Shown in pieces: positions 25,700-64,000 of a stretch of 64,000 bases of DNA; the first letter of the stretch is position 1, and every line of letters begins with the position of its first letter. Both the position numbers and the translations under genes were made by a program. Source of the DNA: Aplectana chamaeleonis (taxonomy: Eukaryota; Nematoda; Chromadorea; Rhabditida; Cosmocercidae); NCBI GenBank assembly GCA_029168955.1, contig JAPDOI010000719.1, positions 124,001 through 188,000 on the forward strand, read 5' to 3'. The notes beneath the pieces are model-generated. The model had not been told where the DNA came from and did no database searches. It worked only from the letters and a program-made list of their open reading frames with translations.

Positions 25700-26186
25700 G
25701 AAGGCAGTGTTCACGATAATCTTCGATTTCGAGATTAATGGCAAAATCGATTGTTTGGCCTCCGGCTAGAACTGAAATGACGAAGAAATCGAGAAGAACG
25801 CCCTAGAAGAGCACCAAATCCTTTACTCTCACCCCACCTGTTTACTCTCACTGGAACTGTTCGCTGTGACAATACAATCTTCTGTAGACCCGTCTTTTGG
25901 AGTTCGCTACTTTCTGTTGCTCTGTTCATTCCTTTGGACCCTAACTAATACTGTTTTACCTAAAATATTCCTTCATTTTCGAATAAAACCATTTTTCATC
26001 CGTGACAACCGTTGTGAACATGTTCATAAAATCGGACAACTAGTCCAGGCCAGAGAATAATGTCACTGACATAAGACGTTTTAGTGCGTTTCAAGCCGTT
26101 TCTTCGTAATTTGGTAACTCTTGGTGGCCAACGCATTGTTTTGAGTGGAAAACTAGGGAACGAAAATCATCGTGAACACTGCGTTT
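25700..26186. mobile_element. Inverted-repeat element, AAGGCAGTGTTCACGAT ends
   Basis: Left end AAGGCAGTGTTCACGATAAT; right end, in complement, AACGCAGTGTTCACGATGAT. Similar ends occur at 41369-41705 and 52245-52574. The interior differs, and no coding is supported. It abuts the next element at 26186. Confidence 0.55.
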
Positions 26187-26905
26187 AAAGGCACAGTCCA
26201 AACTCAGAGGTAATTTTTCATATTATGGTCCGGTCGCCGCCTATAGTAAACCTGCCCAGCGCGAAATCTCAATTCGCTCGAATAAGCGAGAAAATCTAGG
26301 AAAAAGTCGGCCACGCCCCCTTGAAAGAAAAAATGGGTAACGCCCATTGCCAGGTTTCCGGCCTCAATAGGGAAGAGGCGCGAATGATTTTATTTTAAAC
26401 CATGTTCTTCGATTTGTTTCTGCATTAAAGACACAGTCCAACCTCAGAATCGATTTTTCGTTTTTCTGCCTATCTTGGAGAAAATTTCACGCTGACCACA
26501 TTGGTGTTTTCAGAATCGCTCAAAACTCACTAAGAACGAAGTTACGGCTCCTCAAAGATTTCGATTTTGAACGGCTAGAAAATCTCGGACGAGTTGTCTC
26601 GAGCCTGTATTTTCTCGTTATTCGCAGCCAACGTTCTGTAGCAGGCCACAATAAATAGCCAGCCTAAAAGCAAATCGAAGAACATAGGATTTGAATAAAA
26701 TCATACGCGCGTCTCTACCCTATAGAGGTCGGAAACCTGGCGGTGGGCATTACCCATTTTTTCTTTCTAGGGGGCGTAGCCGACTTTTTCCTAGCTTTTT
26801 TTCGATCATTTGAGCGAATTGAGATTTCGCGCTTGCCAGGGTTGCTATAGGCGGCGACCGGACCATAATATCAAAAATTACCTTCGAGGTTGGACTGTGC
26901 CTTTG
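26186..26905. mobile_element. Long-TIR element, AAAGGCACAGTCCAA family, copy 1
   Basis: About 720 bp with inverted ends AAAGGCACAGTCCAAACTCA and ..TTGGACTGTGCCTTT. The arms exceed 150 bp and share TTATGGTCCGGTCGCCGCC, GCGCGAAATCTCAATTCGCT, CGACTTTTTCCTAG and GGAAACCTGGC. An internal AAAGACACAGTCCAACCTCA near 26426 suggests a composite. A relative lies at 40737-41194. No transposase frame. Confidence 0.75.
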
Positions 26906-26938
26906 AAACGACGAAAAACGGGTTTGAAAAAGCCATTA

Positions 26939-27158
26939 TCGGCTCCGAAATTCGCTCGCGCTAGTCCTTTCTAATCAATCAATACGTATTTGATACACGC
27001 GAGGAAAGGACTAGCGCGAGCAGATTTCGGAGCCAAAGAGGGCTCTTTCGGGTGGGTTTTTGTTCTTTCTTTCATCCCTATTGCTCCAATAAGACCCCGG
27101 CCTGTCCATTTCCGGCGAAAAAAAGAAGACGAAATTTATCGTGGACACTGCCTTCAAA
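26939..27158. mobile_element. Partial element related to 41369-41705
   Basis: Shares CGGCTCCGAAATTCGCTCG, CTAATCAATCAATACGTAT, GAGCCAAAGAGGGCTCTTTC and a right end with TTTATCGTGGACACTGCCTT. The left arm is missing or very short. Confidence 0.55.
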
Positions 27159-27915
27159 ACTGCTACATAGGGGTTATGTGGGCTGTCTAATACAAATATG
27201 TGGTCGATTTATCGATTTTCCTTGGATTACGGTATGTACCGGTAATGACCGGCCGCTCCGCTGCTTGCTCCGCCAGGATTCATATGAGCGAGACAGCCTC
27301 TTTACGTGGATCCTACTGAAAAGTTTATCCGGTGGGATCGGTTTATCCGAGCGGATCCCACCGGATAATTCGGATAAAAAACGGGAAAAATATTATATCC
27401 CAAGGCAAAGTCCCGTTACGAATCGGTTCCGCTTTTCTGAGATTCTTGTGGACCAGTATCCGTTTTTTTTTGAAAAATCGGAAATATCCGACTCGACGCG
27501 ATTTTGACCATCGGATGGAATGTAAACTGTGTATGTCCATAAATTTGTACACTATCGCTCCCGCCGCGAAGCGGCGGGAGAGGTTTGGTTTTGGTCAGGA
27601 CTTGTGATCACTTAGATTTTGGTAAAGTAGTTAATAAAACCTGTAAAACAAAATTTCTAGAGATTTCCTTCTGGATATAAGTGAGAGAGTCCAGAAGACA
27701 CCCGCTGACAAAATTTGAGCCAAATCGATTCAAAAATAACAAAGTTAGATCGGCGGAAGCTTAGCTAAAATTCGTGTTGTGCGCCTGTAACGCGTCTCAC
27801 GTTCCTCGTTCCTCGTTCCTGGCATCACGCACCCTTAGTAGTAGGCACTGCGATCAGTTGGGGAGGCAGGTAAGTTGGTATGTGGACAGGCTGATGAGTA
27901 GGTAGACAAAGAGTA
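27159..27915. other. Intergenic sequence with small hairpins, no gene seen
   Basis: Contains the inverted pair GGTGGGATCGG/CGGATCCCACC at 27331-27365 and a perfect 10-bp stem CTCCCGCCGC/GCGGCGGGAG around GAA near 27557-27580. CGTTCCTCGTTCCTCGTTCC is a small tandem at 27800-27822. Confidence 0.45.
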
Positions 27916-28207
27916 CTTACTGTTTAACATTAACTACTTTACTTCTTACTATTTATCATATCAAGTGATATTATCAGTTGATAGATCAAATCGCTAAAAT
28001 ACGTTGTAGGCTGTACTTTTCGATGGGAAGGGACAGGGGAAGTGACTAACAAGTGTGTTACTTACTGTTTAACATTAACGACTTTACTTCTTACTGTTTA
28101 TCATATCAAGTGATATTATCAGTTGATGGATCAAATCGCTAAAACACGTTGTAAGCTGTACTTTTTCGTAGGGAAGGGACAGGGGAAGTGACTAACAAGT
28201 TTGTTAC
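27916..28207. repeat. Two tandem copies of a 145-bp unit
   Basis: Each unit begins CTTACTGTTTAACATTAAC and ends GGGAAGTGACTAACAAGT. The second starts at 28061. They are nearly identical, differing by a few substitutions. Confidence 0.85.
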
Positions 28208-28377
28208 TCTCTGATGACGTCATCAGGATGTCATGTAAAGTACATAGGGCATCTGATGACGCCATCAGGGTGTCATGTAAAGTACATAGGGCATCTGATG
28301 ACGTCATCACGACGTCGTGCCAAGTGCATAACGCATCTGGTGACGTCATCAGGACGTCGTGGAAAGTGAGTAGCGCT
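28208..28377. repeat. Four tandem copies of a 42-bp unit with TGACGTCA
   Basis: CTGATGACGTCATCAGG occurs at 28212, 28254, 28296 and 28338, each followed by GTCATGTAAAGTACATAG or a variant. The palindrome TGACGTCA is the CRE core, but its recurrence follows from the tandem structure; regulatory use is unproven. Confidence 0.85.
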
Positions 28378-28496
28378 TCTTTTGTAGCGTGCGCAATAAG
28401 TTTGTCGCTTACTGATTATTATAGCAATCCATGCTATTTGAAAAATATTGAAGATTCTTTCAGAGATACTACTTCGTAATATCAATAAAAGGTGAA

Positions 28497-29101
28497 CAAT
28501 TCTATCGAAAAGGGGTCTTCCAAGCGAAAAAAGGTTTGGTTGGCGTCAGAAACGTTCCATCAAGAAGGAAAGGAAACAATAGGTAAGCAGATTGAGGAGA
28601 GTCTACGAAAAGTGAACAATATTTTCTGAGACTGATTTTCCTGGCCGATGCTTCTTAACAGCGAAAAGTAACGTTGCGGTGTTCTACACGGAAGCACTCT
28701 GTGGTTCCAAAAATGGTCTTGATTATGCGAGAACAGCTTAAATGTATGTGCATGTAAACCTAATACTTACCATCAGAATAGAAGATGATGTCGAAAAGAC
28801 TTAGAGAGACGGTTATGTCTAGCTGTAAGGAGAAGCGAAACGATAAAATAGAAATACAGCATTGAGCAAGAGTAATCCCGTAGAATCTCGTGAAACGAAT
28901 AGAAGCCCTTTTTCCGGAAAACACTAAACTCGTCCTCGTAAAATACCACAACGGTTTATTTTTGCTGTTAAGAAGTATCGGCCAGGAAAATCAGTCTCAG
29001 AAAATACTCTCCTCAATCTGCTTACCTATTGTTCCATTTTTGTTGGAACGTTTTTGACGCCAACCAAACCTTTTTTCGCTTGGAAGACCCCTTTTTGATA
29101 G
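28497..29101. mobile_element. Foldback element with arms of about 135-165 bp
   Basis: The left arm (about 28497-28665) and right arm (about 28968-29101) are inverted copies sharing TCTATCGAAAAGGGGTCTTC-like ends, GCGAAAAAAGGTTTGGTTGG, CAGATTGAGGAGAGT and CTGAGACTGATTTTCCTGGC. A spacer of about 300 bp separates them. It ends about 650 bp before the predicted spectrin start. Confidence 0.7.
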
Positions 29102-29750
29102 AATGTACATAGGTTCACGTAAATTCAAAAAAGTAGCTCTGCTGATGGATCTTCTTTCGGCTGCGAACGTCGGTCTACTATTGGCGTGGGATAAGAACAC
29201 TAGTCAGCTAACTGAGCGGAAGAGGCCGTGTCCCCTTAATAGTCGTGGGACCGCGGCGGTGATATTTGCGTTCGGTGAAGGTGCGGAATACCGGCGGCGA
29301 TCGGTGGATGTCTGAAAAGGGGAGGAGGAAGAGAGGAGTGTTCGGGGGGCGAATTCGAGAGCGAAATCTCGCGCACTGTCGACTTGGTCGTAATCTGTGT
29401 AGTTGTAATTCGTGTGTGTGTGTGTCTGTGACGACACTGCAATATACAGGCGGTCGGTCGACCGGGCGGCGTTCGTGTGTAGGGGGCCAGGCAGTCGTCT
29501 TCCACACGTCTTGAGCGATCGCCTTGACCCATACGGCTTGCCGCCCGCCCCTCTCTTAACTATACTCTATCTGTCGACAAAAGGACGGACAGCGTCATCA
29601 TATCTTCCGCTGGGTGACATTGACGGCACAGGGAGGACACAAATCAACTTACTGACCGCCGCTGCTAGTTTATTCTGGTCTAGTCGACTATTCGATTCTC
29701 TACGGTTCAATATTCTCTGATGGGTTATTAATTATCTGCAAAAAAAAAGA
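29102..29750 (+). promoter_or_regulatory. Probable promoter and 5' UTR of the beta-H spectrin gene
   Basis: A mostly non-repetitive, GC-richer stretch between a foldback element and the predicted first ATG at 29751. It contains a short GTGTGTGTGTGTC run at about 29411-29424. No clear TATA box is seen and no TTTCAG splice-leader acceptor lies just upstream of the ATG, so SL trans-splicing at this start is not evident. The assignment is positional only. Confidence 0.3.
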
Positions 29751-62287
<32,537 letters not shown>

Positions 62288-64000
62288 GTGAGGGTCCATT
62301 TGTTCGGACAGACGCCGTGTTAGCCGAGGGCACTCACAGACAAGCCTTTCGGGCTGACAGCGCGCCAATGTGGAGTCGTCAGTCGGGACTTAATCTTGGA
62401 CAGTTGCGAAGATCTTTATTAGCTTTTTTGAACGATTTTCGCTCGCGTTGAAAGATATGTAAAGCAATCTCGAGAAAAAAATAACAAAATAAGGACATTC
62501 AAGATACTGAGGTTTTCATACCCAGCCGGCCGCGGCCTAAAAATCAGCGGTGATCGGCGCGGAAGAGTTAACCTCGACGAAATCATTGTGCTGTTTTGGC
62601 CGCATGAGGTCATCGTGCCATGTCAGACTGGGATGCCGGACGTTCCGAAGGCGTCCATAGTCTCTTCGCGCCGATCGCGGCTGCATGGCTGTGGAATCGC
62701 GGCCAAATGGTGCTCGCCAGACTGGTCGCGGGCCATTAGTAAGACCTGTGGCCAACAACGCGATTTCGGCGATTACAGTTTTTTAGTACTCAAATTGTAA
62801 GGGCGGGATCATACTCATAGCTATAAGCGACGCGACGCGATGTTTTCCATCGTTATCGACCGAAAATCGATATGAGTTAAATGCACTGTCGCTGTCGTTG
62901 GTCGCGAACCGCCCTAGCACCGTGCGGGCTGCGGGCCACTGACGAGCTAAAGAACTTTTCCCGTGCCACCGCGGTCGGAAAGGGACCAGCCCTGCGATGG
63001 CGGAACAATTGACAAGAAAACTGTTCTCGTTGATTCGGCCTTTTGAGGACATCATCCTATTTCGGAGAGTATTTCCTCAACCATTTACGTGGGTTTTACC
63101 CACCGATATCGAGCAAGAAGTGTAAAAACTGATTTGAAAATCAAGCACTTTTTCAAGAAAAGTTGAATTCATTGAGATACGATAGCTTTTGGTGGGCTAC
63201 AATCTTCTGCATTTTTCGCGGTAATAGCCCCACAAAATCAATACAAGGTTACCTGTTTTCAAGTAATTTTTGAGAACCTCTGGTTCCAATATACCTGTGC
63301 AATAAGAGCTCAAATGGCAGGCACCGGGCTGACCGAGGGCGCCACCCGGCTCCCCGGGCGGATAGCGGGCGCATGACGGTGGAATCGCGGCTATTATAGC
63401 TCTTGTAGGGCTGATTGAGGGTCGGCGTGAATTCGTCGGCCGAATCGAAGGAAACAGTTGCAGATTTGATCGGATCTGGCGACAACAGTATTCTGAAATT
63501 TTTTACTCTGCGACACCAGACAAACCGCGGGCTACTGGCGGGCTGAATAACAGCCATCACGCGAGTGACCGCCATCGGCCCGGGATTCGATCGGTGTGGA
63601 GCCGTTCCTATGTCCACCGCTGGATGGGTGCTATCCGTCCCGCCATAGGCCTTCGGACCGCCCGATGTTTTTTTTGTGTGGTTTTTTAAAGTGGTTGGAA
63701 TAAAAAGCGTCGCAAAAAGTCGACCTACCGAAATTGTTAGAGAAAGATATCTAAATTCATAAAAAACGAACGGTAGAATTTTTGGGGTGCTCAGGCGTCG
63801 GGCGAATCGCGGGTCACTAATGGTCCAAGCGATTCCGATCCCTCCGTTGACCGCCAGCCATCCGCCCGGCATGTGACGTTGTTCAGCCCGAAGAGGGTAG
63901 AACATATCATCTGTAGCACTGCGGCGATCGCCGATATGCGTCCGCTGGCTTCTGTAGAGCGCTTGCTAACTAACGTGATTTTTTTCCAACTTTTATTTCT
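62288..64000. other. Start of a long spectrin intron; no exon recognised
   Basis: GC-richer blocks with GGAATCGCGGC and CGGGCCATTAG-like motifs recur at about 62660-62750, 63360-63400 and 63800-63830. This suggests an unclassified repeat. A minus frame of 218 codons (63249-63905) is the longest outside the arrays but has no recognised domain. No continuation of spectrin repeat 3 is seen. Confidence 0.5.

Noticed and set aside
28200..28380. CRISPR-like regular repeats
   Set aside because: Units are contiguous 42-bp tandem copies without unique spacers, in an intron-containing eukaryotic genome.

Overview
This is animal nuclear DNA, most likely from a nematode. It has one split gene with short introns of 56-77 bp and C. 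elegans-like TTTTCAG or TTTCCAG acceptors, set in a dense field of transposons, foldback elements and minisatellites. I see no bacterial operon logic, rRNA or CRISPR array. I cannot name the species.

The only protein gene I can support fully is on the + strand, from about 29.75 kb to beyond 62.29 kb: the 5' part of a heavy (beta-H) spectrin gene, the type called sma-1 in C. elegans and karst in Drosophila. Twenty exons join with consistent phases into 725 codons: an N-terminal leader, CH1 and CH2 actin-binding domains, and the first two spectrin repeats plus the start of a third. The gene runs off the right edge in phase 0. Exons 1 and 2 (29751-29817, 34002-34102) are predicted from splice sites and phase only; exons 3-20 are supported by family similarity.

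Left of the gene (1-29 kb) I find no convincing gene. The region holds microsatellites and many inverted-repeat elements. These include a long-TIR family starting ACAAGGGAA (2946-4129, 13452-17815, 49690-51176), AT-rich GTTACTTGTAA elements (7484-7924, 8082-8827, 18996-19617), a 1.9 kb foldback (5280-7180), and a decayed but apparently full-length RTE-like non-LTR retrotransposon (13783-17053, minus strand) nested inside an ACAAGGGAA element and flanked by a 13-bp target duplication.

From 29 to 42 kb come the likely promoter and 5' exon of the spectrin gene, AAT microsatellites carrying a tRNA-derived SINE, a cluster of short foldback elements, hAT-like elements, and a large foldback ending about 90 bp before exon 3.

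From 42 to 64 kb the spectrin exons alternate with repeat-filled long introns. These contain a head-to-head mariner derivative, a 42-bp minisatellite, nested hAT-like elements (one with a perfect 8-bp target duplication), a 330-bp element that enlarged intron 8, a roughly 118-bp degenerate array filling intron 11, a 63-bp minisatellite of about 28 copies framed by 190-bp inverted arms in intron 16, and a SINE-bearing palindrome. All long introns but one (intron 5, 408 bp) carry identifiable repeats; all others are 56-77 bp. All calls come from reading the sequence and recalled family knowledge; no search was run.
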